DNA of 64,000 nucleotides. It comes from Elmis aenea (taxonomy: Eukaryota > Arthropoda > Insecta > Coleoptera > Elmidae). Location: the NCBI GenBank assembly GCA_947652605.1, contig OX393581.1:8064640-8128639 (forward strand). Direction: 5' to 3'. Below, in pieces: positions 35,400 through 47,891 of this stretch (position 1 is the stretch's first letter; the number at the start of each line of letters is the position of its first letter). The notes beneath the pieces were generated by a model that had not been told where the DNA came from, ran no database searches, and was given only the letters and a program-made list of their open reading frames with translations. A program made the translations under genes and the position numbers.

Positions 35400-36390
35400 C
35401 GTTGTAGAGATAACAACATTATAGGAACATTTTTAATAGTCAGTAATGTTTCAAGTAATGCCCAACAACCACACAATGTTTTGTTTGGCTAATATTTGAT
35501 TATTGAAAATTGATACAAGTGAAATACAAAACGTACTAAATTAATAACTATAAAAGACCACACAAAATAAAAAGTTTTAAAAATGTCTGAAAACGTTTAT
35601 TATTAAAATTGATACAAGTGAAATACAAAACGTACTAAATTAATTACTATAAAAAACCACACAAAATAAAAAGTTTTAAAAATGTCTGAAAACGTTTATC
35701 GCATTCAAATATATATTTTAGTTTATTAAAAACCGTTTTTGGGGTTCTAAAAAAAGTCTTTGATAATATTGCTAGATGACAAGTTTGTGTATTAAAAATA
35801 CATTTAAAATCTAACTTGAGCTCCAGAAGCATATGTTTCTTGATATTTTTACCGCTCCGTTTACTTTTTCCTACAACCTATAAGTTCAAATATTCCTTAA
35901 TTTTGAAGTGCAGCCAAGCCACGCATCTGTGCGGTCGGTCAGTAAAAATTAGTAACATCCGGTTAGTTTGCCCTTGTGGTGGTTTCTTGCAGCTCAGGTT
36001 TCCGGCCCATGAAGCGGAACCAAGACGCTTCAGTGATTTTATTCGTACATTTTAACAATTAGTTTAACACTCAAGTGTATTTGATTAAAATTTGTGTCGC
36101 ACGAAAAAACGTTAACGACTTTTTAAGCTTAATTTAGATTGTCGGGCACGTAAGGAACGACAACTTGTTGTCGACAAGTTTGTGGTACATGACAAGTTTA
36201 GTTTACATTTGTCGTGGGCGACACGATGTGACGAGTAACGGGAAATGTAATAAAATTGTAGGTGATATACAATGCAGACGACGACAGAAAAGTAACTAGT
36301 AAAATAAACTTCGACGTATGGACCGTCTACTCTCTACTGTGATACTGTGAAAGTGGTGTGTCCATTTTTGGAAATAATGTGTAAACTTTA
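35400..36390. other. Non-coding, with a 99-bp tandem duplication
   Basis: No gene called. A G+C-richer patch lies at 35900-36060. At 36150-36240 several copies of GACAA and TTGTCG occur (ACAACTTGTTGTCGACAAGTT, given as ACAACTTGTTGTC and GTCGACAAGTT), possibly the end of an unrecognised DNA element. Confidence 0.4.
35504..35700. repeat. Two-copy 99-bp direct repeat
   Basis: GATACAAGTGAAATAC occurs at 35512 and 35611, and the two 99-bp units are nearly identical to the ends AAACGTTTAT. Differences are AATAACT/AATTACT and AAAGACC/AAAAACC. Confidence 0.85.
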
Positions 36391-37017
36391 TACAGGGTGT
36401 GTAAAAATTGGCGGAAGCGCTACACGTGGCGATGTTCTTCGTAAAATTGTAAGTCGAAAATCTTAATACGAAAATGTTGTACCATGCTTGCTGTGTCTCC
36501 AAGAGGTCCTCAAAGTTTTGACATTAAGTCCTTTAATAAGCGTTATTATTTAATATTTTTTAATGAAAAAGCTGCAATTTGGAATAAAAATAAATTTCGA
36601 ATAGTATTTTTTTCTAGATATTGTGTTCTTCCTTTCAAAAATTGGTGTTGAAAATATGTAAATCACTGATTTGAATGAAAATAATACACTTGACAACGTT
36701 TTCATTAGCTGTCATCTCTGTTTTTCTCGTAATTATTTCTAGTTTGTGTTAGACGATACCTATAAGATTGCAGCTATGTTTATGAACTGAAGGCGTTCAG
36801 TTCGAACAAAAATTGTAAATATCTAAGTAAAAATTGCTGATAAAAAATGTCCAAACGCAAATCAATGTATGCAATGTTGCCAATTTTTTTTTCTTTAAAT
36901 GGTTCCTGAGGCCATAGGAAGCATGGTACAACATTTTTGTATCAAGATTTTCGACTTAGAATTTTACGAAGAACATCGTCACGTGTAGCGCTTCCGCCAA
37001 TTTATAAACACCCTGTA
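36391..37017. mobile_element. Mariner-type MITE (627 bp)
   Basis: Starts TACAGGGTGTGTAAAAATTG and ends with its complement (CAATTTATAAACACCCTGTA). Inverted arms extend about 105 bp, including GGCGGAAGCGCTACACGTG and TGTACCATGCTT. No transposase. The two frames overlapping its arms (36296 minus, 36937 plus) are not genes. Confidence 0.85.
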
Positions 37018-37960
37018 TTTCCAGTTTATACTATTAAATATCCACATGAGATTACCTATTATATTACTATGGATATTGACTATCGCCTTAAAAATATCAA
37101 AGAAATATCAGAAACCAATGCAACTGTTCATTACCTAACATTTCATAACATAAAATTAATTATATTATCGTAAATTTATCCCTAAACACAAGAAAAACAT
37201 GAAATACGATTTGTTTTTTGTCATTTTTTATTTAGGTTATCCAAGAACAGGAAACAAATTCAAAATCGGCTCAAAATTTAACACATTTTTGTCTACTTAA
37301 GTTGCTTTGTAACTTTTTGTAATTTTTTGATATTTCAGCAGTGAGAAAATGTAGTGAAATACATTATAATTCAAAAATTTCCTCAGCATAAAGTATATTT
37401 AACAGTTTGAGTAATGACTCATCGACTTACAAAGCCAAACTACCCGTAATTTTGAACAAGAACCGACATTATAATCATTTTGTTAAAAAAATTTAATGAG
37501 AATCAAATTCAAATAAAAAATGTGGTACCTATAGGAGTTATATTTAAAAAGCCCAAAATGGTCCAAACATAACGAACACCCAACGTATTATTTAAAATAT
37601 TTTAATGGTCAGCAACATTTTTCGTCTTGTAAATATAACTTTTAAAAAAATCTGCTAGCAATACATTTTTAATTAAGCAATATTTTCATAAATAAGTAAA
37701 GTACATTCTTGGAAGAAAATTCACTTGGAAACCTAAAATTATTTTTTTCTACTCATGTATATAAAAGCTGTCATTTTCTCTTTGCCTACCCTACATGAAA
37801 GTTTTACTTTCGTCTCTAGTGGCGAAAATAAGTGTCAATGTCAAAATCAAATTGTAAAATTTAAGATTCTTTTTTTTTAGCTAAAACTCATAATAAACTA
37901 AAATTGCGTTAATATTTTTATTAAATAATTTAATTTTAATGAACCATTTTATATAAAAGC
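37018..37960. other. Non-coding, AT-rich
   Basis: No gene or element supported. Confidence 0.5.
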
Positions 37961-38790
37961 TTAAGAATGGTACAAAAATTAGTATTAAATATATTTCGTG
38001 CTTCAGATGTTTTAGTCAAAAATATGAAAATGTCGAATTTTTCTTTTCTCTCATAACTTTTTTCTTTAAATCACTAAATCATTTACATTTGTACCTTCTT
38101 ATGGTACTTTTTTTTATGTAGAATGGAACGAATATTTTAGGTTTTTTTACACACCTATCATTTTCGAGATATTACCCCTAATTTCATTTTTTCTTATGGG
38201 CCCCGAAGTTGGCTATGGAATAGTTAAAAGTGTAATTACGCACCCTTTGTTGCCTTTTCTCGGGATATATCTCTAATTATATTCGCTCAGCTTCTACACA
38301 GATTTTATGGTAAAGAATATAGCATCTCAACATAGCTTGATAAGTGATGAGTAAAATACGATCTATCCTGATTTTTTGACTTATTTATAAAAATAGATAC
38401 AGCAAGTGATATCTCATTTTAAAAAAAGCACATTTAACTATTGCATAGCCAGCTTCGCAGCCCATAAGAAAAACGATATTAGGGGTAATATTGCTAAAAT
38501 GAAAAGTGTTAAATAAATCTAAAATAACAGTTACGTTCTCCATTAAAAAGTACCTTAAAAAAGTACAAATATAATTGCTCTAACGATTAAGACAAAAAAG
38601 TTATGAGAGAAAAAAGAAATTGGACATTTTCATATTTTTTGCTATAACATCTGAAGCACGAGCAATTTTGTACTTTTAAAAATTGATTGTGGCTCCCCTC
38701 ATACTAGGGAATAATTCATCTTATTAAAGAAACCTGTATCTCTTATAATAAGCGAGATCCCCATGCTGGAAATGTATGTAAAAATATAAA
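37961..38790. mobile_element. Foldback element, family also at 50.7-52.1 kb
   Basis: Inverted arms at about 37968-38230 and 38440-38690 (GCTTCAGATGTTTTAG with CTATAACATCTGAAGC; TCTCTCATAACTTTTTT with its complement). The right half matches 50880-51090 plus 51854-52080, including TCTTATAATAAGCGAGAT. The terminus is lost here; the related copy ends TACAGGATGCCCC. It provides the empty-site version of the insertion at 51098. Confidence 0.65.
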
Positions 38791-39967
38791 ACACATTTTA
38801 TTCTCTATACGCTGATCTAATTGGATTGTGTGTAAGAAGTTTCTTCTATTATACGTGATCTCTATGTTGAGTATCGAATATGGTACACCCTGTATACAAT
38901 TTAAGCAATAACTATTTAAAAACTTTTAAATACGGCTTTAAAAATTAAAAGTACATTTGTTGATTACGTTTAGTAAAAAATTTCTCAAAATATTTTATTA
39001 TTCTTATTGTGCACGTATTTCTAAGCATGTAGCTAAATTCTTTTAACACAGGAATTTAAATTTTCCCACAGATAATTTAGCCGCACATTTTTAAGAGCAC
39101 AAAAACACGGTATTTTGCACCTGCTGTTTCATTTATTTTTAAGATGAATGGCGAAAGAACAACATCGAATTTAATTATAGGTAACCGTACGAGCTGCAAA
39201 CGCAATCACGCTTTCGATATTTTAGTTTCATCTACGCATTAAAACCCGCGGCACACTTGATTCAGTTATAACGCGTTCTGTTTAGGTCGTTATTCTGCAA
39301 TCACGAGTAGATTTGTAATTTATTTTACTCGACTAATGACGATGATGGCGATTTAAGTATAAAATATAATTATAGAGCGATTCATAAGATGCTGAAGAAG
39401 TTCAGACGAACTTTGAATAATTACAGTTTACGATAACATGAGCTTATTTATTTTAATACGTTTGATGACGGGTTTAAGTTCTCATTAGGTGTAAGGGCAT
39501 TTTATCGTAATTGATTGATTGAGGTATAATTTATAGCTTCTAAAGGTAAATGCGGGTTCTGTGCTGCGACGGTCTGTCCGTTTTTAGATAGACTAAGACG
39601 CCAAAATTTACATGGAAATAGAACATTTTCTTAAAGTTTTTCCTCTAGACATACTGCTACCAAGTATCAAGTATTACGAAAGTAAAAAGAACAATGTTGC
39701 AGCAATGCTGGTAGTTGGAGCTCAAAGAGGTTATAGGAAGTGACAATTCGTTACCAATTATTAAACATATCAAATATAAAGCAAAAATTTTAAAACATTT
39801 TTTGGACAATTAGGTAGTTGACCTCAATACCTATACACTTTTTTTACAATTTTTGGTTTTAATAGGTTGTTTAAATAGTGTGTTACATTTTTAGAATACA
39901 TGTTAATTTTATGTTTATATTAATAATATTATATTTTTGTAATTTTGCTCAATAAATTTAAATATTA
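38791..39967. other. Non-coding, with a lone mariner-type end
   Basis: A terminus reading TACAGGGTGTACCATATTCG inward from 38894 has no partner in view. Otherwise nothing supported. Confidence 0.45.
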
Positions 39968-40994
39968 TACAGGGTGTTTCTTAAATGATGCGAAAAAATT
40001 CTAAACGTAATTCTTTATCGAACATTAAGGGGAGGGGGCACAAAAACACCCGTCAATTCTATTCAGTATAAACATAAACAAACCATGGTAACCACCAATA
40101 TGAATCGTTTTATTTTAGATAACTACACTCATATGTTAAATTCTCCATAATGACGTCACGTTTTGTCGTTATGACAGCGGATAAAAAGGTACCTAACTAA
40201 ATATCCACTTGCATTTTTGCATGTAATTTTGTTACCATGCAACCGACTTATTTGGTTGTAACTAATTGTAAGTAAAAGATGTGACGTTTTGTCAGTTATT
40301 ATTTGAAGGTTATAATTTATTCGTGCAGTTATCGTACCGAATTACACTCGAGCTTTGTTTTTATCCTGGACAAACTTGCTTTTACTAAACTCAAGTTTAG
40401 TTGCTATTAGGCAAATCTTGACTCGACAACTGTCAAAGATAAAACAACTCGTACTACGGACTCGTTGTTTTATCAGACGGTTTTGTCTCGTCGATTTTCC
40501 TAGCAACCAAACTTTCGTAGCAACGCAACTTTGTCCGGCTATAAAAAAAGCTCTAGTGTAATTACCCCCGAATACTTTATGGTTCATGTTCACTTATTTT
40601 ATTTTTTACTCAAAAACTGTAGGTTTTGAAGAAAAGTTAAAGAATAAAAACAGTTTCTTAATAAATTAAACTTCTTAAGAAAATTTGAACCCGCCAAAAA
40701 GTTCTGATTTAAAAAAACAACAGGGGTTTACAGCTCTCTGTGAAGGTGGAAGAGGATTAAAAATATTACTATCAGAAACATTTCAATAAATATAAAACAT
40801 ATACCAAATATCATTCTCCTACACATCTTCAAATTTGAGCAATACAATAAAAACCTAATTTTACCGCTCCCCTTTAGGGGGGTGTAACTCCGAAAGTCGG
40901 CATCTAAGTAAAAAAAAGGATAAAAGTCCTCCCTTATTTTTTGATAAGGAATTATCCCCTGATTTTTTTCGCAATATTTATGAAACACCCTGTA
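39968..40994. mobile_element. Mariner-type non-autonomous element (1027 bp)
   Basis: Termini TACAGGGTGTTTCTTAAAT and, reversed, TACAGGGTGTTTCATAAAT, matching for about 33 bp to TGCGAAAAAA. TA at both ends. No transposase. Contains a second foldback at 40341-40563. Confidence 0.85.
40341..40563. mobile_element. Nested foldback MITE (223 bp)
   Basis: Left end ATTACACTCGAGCTTTG, right end reversed ATTACACTAGAGCTTTT. Arms of about 100 bp also share GGACAAA, TTGCTA and GATAAAACAAC. The overlapping frames at 40342-40593 (minus) and 40355-40561 (plus) only trace the two arms. Confidence 0.75.
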
Positions 40995-42640
40995 TATGTG
41001 CTTCCTTACCTAAGAGGAAATTATTATTGAAAATTTTTACCCTCATTAAAAATAATATCGTGGGGGGGGGTCAAGTTGAATACAAAAAAAAAACAGAAAA
41101 GGTTCTGCCATAAAACTGTAATTTTGAATGATGGTAAAGTACTCTACATTATCTAACTTTGCATTAAAACACGTTTGAACTTTTCAAATTAAAAAAAAAA
41201 TGCCTCTGGTGCAATTTTCAACTCCCCCCCCACTTTTTTGTGTCAATCTGTGTACGTTTTTGGACAAATTAAGACTTGGTAACCCTAGTTACCGTAATCT
41301 GATATCGGTATCTTGGGCTATCTTTTTAAAAAAGAACGCCTATGTAATTAGATTTTTTTTATCGCTTTCAATTTGGGCTCTACAGACAAAAAATTAGATT
41401 TCGTAATTTTTGAAAATTTACCTACTATTACTTCTTTATTTATTATTATAGAAAAAAAAATTATCAAGGTTTTTTATACAGATTTTTATTTTTGATTTAA
41501 AACCAAAGTTAAATTATTTTTTGCGACCTAGACTTTTGAGATATGAAGTGCACTTTTCTTTTTTAAATAGAAACCGTAGTTGACCATGACTTTGAATGAA
41601 AGAGAATTTTTCTAGATTTTCAAAAAAATATAATCGAGATTTTGTATAAATTTCTTTATCAAAGTTTGCCATTTAAAACTCCAGTGTTATTTTTCCAATA
41701 AAAATAATCCTGCGCCAGAAACTGCCTCAATTAAAAGCAAAACAGGTCACAATATCGGCATAATATTTTAGTCTGGGAAAATTAGGTTATCCCTTGCGAA
41801 ACAATTAGTTTATGAAGCAATTCGATGCTTCTTTGAGCATAAAGGCCAGACTGGACACACGGAAATGCAACCGATTTTCAACGAAAATCAAATTAATATT
41901 CTATAGCTTCGATTCAAAGCAAGCGGCAACTACAAATGCGTTTAACGATTTTATCTCAAATACAAAATTCGAAGCACGATTCTACAGGCTTTTATATGCC
42001 TTTGTAACCTTCAGCAATTTCGAAAAATCTTTTTTTGATAAAGATGTGGTCTTTATGGTTCCAAAATAAAATTCCTTCTATAAGTTAAGTTTTTCTTTAC
42101 CGCTATTTGATAGTAAAAAGGTTGGAGAATACCTACTTTAGTTTTTATATCTATTTTATGGACATCTAAGGAATTTGTTCAGCTTATAAATTAAGTTATA
42201 TATTTATGGATTATTTTAATATTAAAATGGAAAGCTTTGGTGCTAACTACAGAAGTTAACTTCGAATTTTCATTTTTTCTGGCTCCACTATTTTTAAACT
42301 AAACATTTATGAACGTGCGCTCGTCCTATCATAACAAAGAAATGGTTGCGTACTCCTCCAGCTATTATTATTGTTAAATAAAAGCGATTTAAAAACTTCT
42401 AAAAGTTACTGCAATTCTTCAAATATATTGAGTATATTTGCAAATTATTGATTGTTACTTATTAATTATTACAAAATTATTTAAAAGCTTACGTTTCTAA
42501 ACTATACATCCTTTTCATATACCATTGTTGCATTTAATAAAGTACCTACACTATATTATTAAACATACCGAATTATTTATAATTTTTTTAACAAAACACT
42601 GTTCATAAATCGATCGCAAATGTTTTTAAAAGCAGCAATA
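40995..42640. other. Non-coding, low-complexity
   Basis: Homopolymer-rich. G8 at 41062 and C8 at 41224 sit in opposite orientation with matching neighbours (GGTCAAGTTGAA; TTCAACTCCCC), a possible 170-bp foldback relic. The frame at 41812-42069 has no recognised motif. Confidence 0.4.
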
Positions 42641-42659
42641 TCGGAAGCTACCCACGAAG

Positions 42660-42995
42660 ATTTACATAACGCTGTAAGCGCGCCAGGTCTTTAGTCGCAC
42701 ATGGCTACCGCGCTACCGGCAAGGTAGTACTGATGGATGATCTGGTACTTCCAGGCAAGGTCTGGGGCTTCAAGATTTTCCCACATCCCAAGCCACTTAA
42801 CCATTTTAGCGATTGTTTTAATAGCTTAAGCGTGCTTAAGAGCCGTTTTGAGGTACTTAAGTATGCTAGGGGTTCTTTTATGAGCATAAAGTATCGGTTT
42901 CTTAGGGGGAGTAATTTTTGTAATATATTTTTGGGTAGTTCGAATGAGTTGTTGTTGTATTCTTCGATAAATTTTGTAAACAACAATTTAATACT
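42660..42995 (-). pseudogene. G+C-rich codon-like remnant, family unknown
   Basis: On the minus strand one frame reads about 100 codons with a single internal stop: ITPPKKPILYAHKRTPSILK, stop at about 42821, then MVKWLGMWENLEAPDLAW and KYQIIHQYYLAGSAVAMCD before a stop at about 42694. The last 45 codons have many third-position G/C bases, unlike the roughly 30% G+C surroundings. Another minus frame (42705-42986) is fully open but has less natural composition. No family recognised; host pseudogene, transposon or transferred DNA are all possible. Confidence 0.35.
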
Positions 42996-44059
42996 TAACT
43001 AGGGCATGCTAATTATACCGTGTCATAAATTCGACGCTCAACATCTAAGAACTACCAAGTCTTATAAATTGTGTAATTTTGTGCTTCACAGAATGTGAAA
43101 AAAACAATAGGATTAGGACAGTCGTCCCAGTTCAAAAGTTATTCGAAATGTTTTGAGGCGTGTAGAGACTGATTTGGTTACATCTTATATCAGACGTTTC
43201 GTCCATTTTCGGTAACCATCAACTAGAACATATCATAATATAAGCAATGCATTTTTTATGCATTGAAAAGTAGCAATCAACATTCTGACTAATCTAATAT
43301 AACGCGAACAGAATTTTAAAGCTCGTTGTTTTAATTTTGTTAGCAATTTGTATATCGTCTTAGCTAAAATATCTCCGAGTGTTTTTTTTTTGTATATGAA
43401 ATTAAAAATAAATTCATTTCTAGTATATATTAAGTTTTAAATTCAAATGACTTAATTAATTGCAAATCGTAACTTCAGATTTACTTGAAAACTGTATAGG
43501 AACTTCAAAATGAGCAAATCCGTTCATAAATCTGTTTTTGTTGTAATAATCATTTCTCATGCTTCATTGATCATACGCCAACCATCTGGCAGATTTATGA
43601 GTCATATGATAAAACTTAAATTGCCGAAATAGTAGGATATATGCTTCATTATTATAGGTTATTCGGTATGAATTATTTGAGAACAATTTTTTTATTAACC
43701 GTTATAAACTAGTTAGTGTTGCAATGATATTTTCGGGCGAATTCAACCATTCATCAACCAATAATGTCATTGGTAAATGTAAATTTTTAAGTGCATATTC
43801 ACGATTTGCAAAAATATGTTCTTGTTCTAATTTTGTTCTGATTTTCACCTACTACGAGCACAAACTAGTCAGGATAATTGCGAATTAATATACATAGGTA
43901 CACAGATATAGAATAAGAACCTCGTATACTACTGGAGATAAGCATAGCTTTAATTTTGACAAAGCTTCTAAATTTATTCTGATAAATAATAATAAAACAG
44001 AATTCTGATATCTGCAATCGTTTTTATGAAAACTGAAAAAGTCTGAAAAAGTCTGAAAA
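42996..44059. other. Non-coding, AT-rich
   Basis: No gene or element supported. Confidence 0.45.
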
Positions 44060-44268
44060 AATGGCTTTTCGTTGTATCAAACATAGTTTTAGTTTTTTCT
44101 GTAATTATTTTTAAATTGATTTTTTCCAATTCCTGGTTTAGAGTTTCTATATTATGTTACAGATTCTTTTCTGTCGTCTGCAAACATTAGGTCAGTTATG
44201 TTTATTTTTTCCATGTTCCAGTTGCCTAGGTGAAACGGTCTCATTTTTTGTGTTTTATTTCTTTAATA
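44060..44268 (-). pseudogene. RTE-like LINE fragment
   Basis: Reverse complement of the LINE at 20960-21160: AAAAAATGAGACCGTTTCAC, GGCAACTGGAA, and a frame reading FADDRKES at 44175-44190, where an internal deletion has removed the residues after FADD. Its 5' side is cut by the MITE at 44269. Confidence 0.75.
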
Positions 44269-45009
44269 TACAGGGTGAGTCATTAGTGGAGGATCGGTCG
44301 ATTGTGGCTAAACGGTTTGAGATAGAAAGTTGATTCAAACGGTATTCCATACAGTTTTTTCTTCCGAACACGATAAAAATATTTTTAAATATACAGGGTG
44401 AGTCACCTCTCTGGAACCAATAGCAACTTTTATATTTCAAATACAACACCCCATTTTTTATTTAATATTCTTGACCGCCTTCATTTTAGCTTTACATCGA
44501 TATATGATATCGATTTTTATGCGGCCTCGTCACTAAAAAAAAATAATTTTCAAAATTTTTCAAGGTTTTAAGTCTTTATTAAAAATATTCTCCTGAAGTC
44601 ATTCTTCGAAGCACAGAGTTGTAATTTGGTAAGGACATGCAGAAAACATTGCTCTATTAGCTCGATACGAAAAAGTTTGAATCACGCATACAGGGTGTTC
44701 ATAAATAGGTGGCAACTTTCCTGATTTTCAAAAGCTCGTAATTCAATTTTTTCAAATGCAAACCCCTGTATTTTCTTCATCGAATTCGTCTTTAAGAGAG
44801 CTTCATTTTTTGTTAAGTATGTCCTATACCCAAAACTTTGAAATATAAAAGTTGATATTGGTTCCAGAGAGGTAACTCACCCTGTATATTTGAAAATATT
44901 TTTATCGTGTTCGGAAGAAAAAACTGTATGGAATACCGTTTGAATCAATTTTTTTATCTCAAACCGTTTAGCCACAATCGACCGATCTGCCACTAATGAC
45001 TCACCTGTA
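44269..45009. mobile_element. Outer palindromic MITE (TACAGGGTGAGTCATTAG)
   Basis: Two 123-bp arms (44269-44391 and 44887-45009) that are near-perfect inverted copies: TGGCTAAACGGTTTGAGAT, CAAACGGTATTCCATACAG and TTCCGAACACGATAAAAATA occur in both. Together they form a 246-bp hairpin element. A second element sits exactly between the arms. The minus frames at 44255-44449 and 44877-45089 follow the arms and are not genes. Confidence 0.85.
44392..44886. mobile_element. Inner MITE (TACAGGGTGAGTCACC) at the palindrome centre
   Basis: Termini TACAGGGTGAGTCACCTCTC and, reversed, TACAGGGTGAGTTACCTCTC, matching for about 50 bp (GGAACCAATA, CAACTTTTATATTTCAAA). TA flanks. It contains at 44690 a further terminus-like TACAGGGTGTTCATAAATAG without a partner. 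495 bp, no protein. Confidence 0.8.
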
Positions 45010-45847
45010 CTTATAACAAAAAAAAAAAAAAAAAATTTAAAGGGTATTTTACGAATGGGTATAATTATTTGAATAATACATGATAACAAACCTTAAAAGA
45101 CTTTGTAAACAGGAAAAATATAAAAAATTTCACACACATTTAATGGTTTTTACAGATTTTAAGAACCGAAGGTATAACAGTTACTAATTTACTCTTGTTT
45201 CTTAGTTTGATTTTTTTATTTTGCTATCTCAAACATGTCGAAACACACTTATACTGTGCGAAAATAACTGTACTACACACATTGTTGGCAATACACATAA
45301 AAAATTATCATAAAGAACTTTTTGAATGTTTTCAGAAATAATTAATTTCAAACAACCGTTCTGGCCTCCATAAATCCGATATTTTACGACTTTCGATAAA
45401 AATGTACGATCCAGTTGTAAATAAAACCGCACTTAAACATGAAAAAAGTGGCAATTGTAAACGGAGCTGTGAGAAGTTTTCGAAGAAAGTCCGTAATCAC
45501 GTTTTGTTTTCGACAAAATGATTTTTGTTTTACTCGAAACACGTTTTATAACCCAATAAACACTTCAAATGTTTTTGAGACCTAAAAAGCAGACGATCGT
45601 TCAACTTCCGGTGTCACATTTTACACCTGCTCCTACCTGAAATGTCGTAAAATATAATTTTAAAGTCTAATTACAAAAACGGGTATCGGCGGATTTTTTT
45701 ATTTTTTTTAGTACTAAGCGGTTAAAATTCTAAAATACGCAGCCGTTTCCCATAACCCGTAAAAAATTTAATTACCTAATTAAAAAACTAAATATCTTGT
45801 GCCAAAACAAAAATTGTTAACCTCTTCTTATTGCTGTGTGAATGAGT
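45010..45847. other. Non-coding, AT-rich
   Basis: Starts with a run of 19 A. No gene or element supported. Confidence 0.45.
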
Positions 45848-45960
45848 TGGGGTTTCTCATATTTGACATTTTTGCTTGTCCTGGGATTCCGGTATGAAAT
45901 CGGTCTTCTTCCCGGAATTTCCCGGTATCCCGGGACGTAACAAGATTAATTTTTAATGAA
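45848..45960. mobile_element. End of a CCCGGG-ladder hAT element
   Basis: GGGGTTTCTCATATTTGAC, then TTTTGCTTGTCC, GGGATTCCGG and AATTTCCCGG/ATCCCGGGA match the right end of the element at 14149-14990 over about 100 bp. The other end is not found nearby. Confidence 0.7.
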
Positions 45961-47891
45961 TTCTGTTTAAGCAAATGCATCACAAATTGCTGAAGTATAA
46001 ATTATGAATAACAAATTTACATCAAATCAAAATTTAACATTTAACATAACAGCGAGGATGATATATGTGATGGCTAACAGACTAATGTTTGTTCAGATCT
46101 TGATTCATTAATCTTTCCGCTATCGATATAAATGATCATCGAACAGTTAATTCATTCGTAGCGTTATTTATCATGTGGCTAGTATTAATATCAGTCTTAC
46201 AGTTATTAGGCCAAGTATATATTTGCATGATAAATGTGTCTAAGATCTTTAATTGAAGGAGTAATTGCATGGTTGAGATGAACGAGGTTTAGCTGCAAAT
46301 TCGTCTGTAAGTTATTTTAAACGTTAGACAACAACAATAGTCTTAAGCTTGTGTGACAGGATGAAAGATTTTGTATAGAAATTTGTACCAAATATTATAC
46401 AGAAAATCTTATATCGTGTCATACAGGTTTGTCGTACAAAATTCTGTATAGTTTCTTCTTATTTTATTTCACTATGGATCGTATTATTATAAATGAGTAT
46501 TAATCAATTAATGTGAAAATAGTTTTTTTTTTAAACTATAACAATTAGTTATTCCAAGTGAACGGTCAAATTTATGGTTCAAAAAAAGGAATGTCAATGA
46601 AAAAATACCATTGTCAACCATTTATTGTAACTTATTTAAAACAAAAATAAACTTAAGATGTAATTAAGAATTATCTATACACACTAATAAATAATTATAT
46701 CATTTATTAATAAAATTGTTTGTTTTAATGAGGTAGATTAAGGTAGAAATTCGTATTAGATTCAGAATGACAAAATTTTTAAAGATGTGCAATATCTTTG
46801 TATTTTTCTCCCTTTAGTGGAAGCAGTTCATAGTGTCATTGTGCTGGCAATTTAAATTCTTTATTTTTCTGATGGCCTTGTTTGTCCTATAGAGCGATTT
46901 GGATTTTTTGCCATTTCATGAATTCCGATGCAATATTAGACGAGGGTGTAAAATTGTAGACTTAATTTCCTTCATTTTCATCATAGGAAAAATACATTTC
47001 TTAAAATAATTTCGGTTAAGAAGATTTTATCCTTGTTTTACGTGAGCTTGTGAAACATCCTTTCAGATTTGTTTCGTTTTATAAAATCTCCGACTTTTAC
47101 ATCATCCTCTGAGCCAGACATAATAAAAGGAAGATGTTCTTTTTCACTACTAATAATGCAGACTTTTAAAGATAATACAAGTTTTTAGTTTAAATTTTTG
47201 CGTATATCCAACGATCTTCAAGATTTCTTCTCAGTTGACACCTTGAATAATTCAATTTAGCTCCCGTTTTGCTTCCTCTTAAACAGGAAACGACTTAAAG
47301 GTTAGCAAAACAGTAAAAGAAGATAATTTCCTTAAATTTTTTTTTCGACATAAAATACGCAAAACTTCTATTTATGAAAATCTGCTTTGCAGCACTTTTT
47401 CTAGATCACACGGTATAAATAATTCATCCTCATCTCGACTGATATTAATTTCCCGACACGTGCATAATTCTCCTCTTTTTTTTTTGGATTAATATCTCCT
47501 GCTATTCCGCACGTGCGGCTTAGACGAGTTTCAAGCTGAACCCATGTTCTGTTCTATATATTGCAGGAAACATTTCGCTCACAGATCATTTGCATCTATC
47601 AGGATCAGCTTCGTTTTAAACAACGATTTTTCTTCACCAATGTCGGTCAAGTGCAAGGAATGCGAATGAAGTGCGTAGGAAAACATGTATCATATCAGTT
47701 CCGTCTACAATCGGATTATTATAAGACTGACAATTAACGCGTTACAGTAACGGTAAACTTCCGTTCTTATATATAAAGACGGTGGACACTTTGAAATTAT
47801 TGCTGTTGGATAAGTCGAGCACTTGATTGTTTTATCATTGTATTGAGTTAATTATGTGAAATTTGTATGGGAATAAGAATGAGAAAACTAG
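45961..47891. other. Non-coding
   Basis: No gene supported. A TATATAAAG box at 47768 has no matching initiator. Confidence 0.4.

Noticed and set aside
36123..36240. Repeated GACAA/TTGTC blocks as an operator or origin
   Set aside because: Too few and irregular; more likely the end of an unidentified DNA element.
47768..47776. TATATAAAG as a promoter
   Set aside because: No initiator at the right distance and no gene downstream except a dead transposon.
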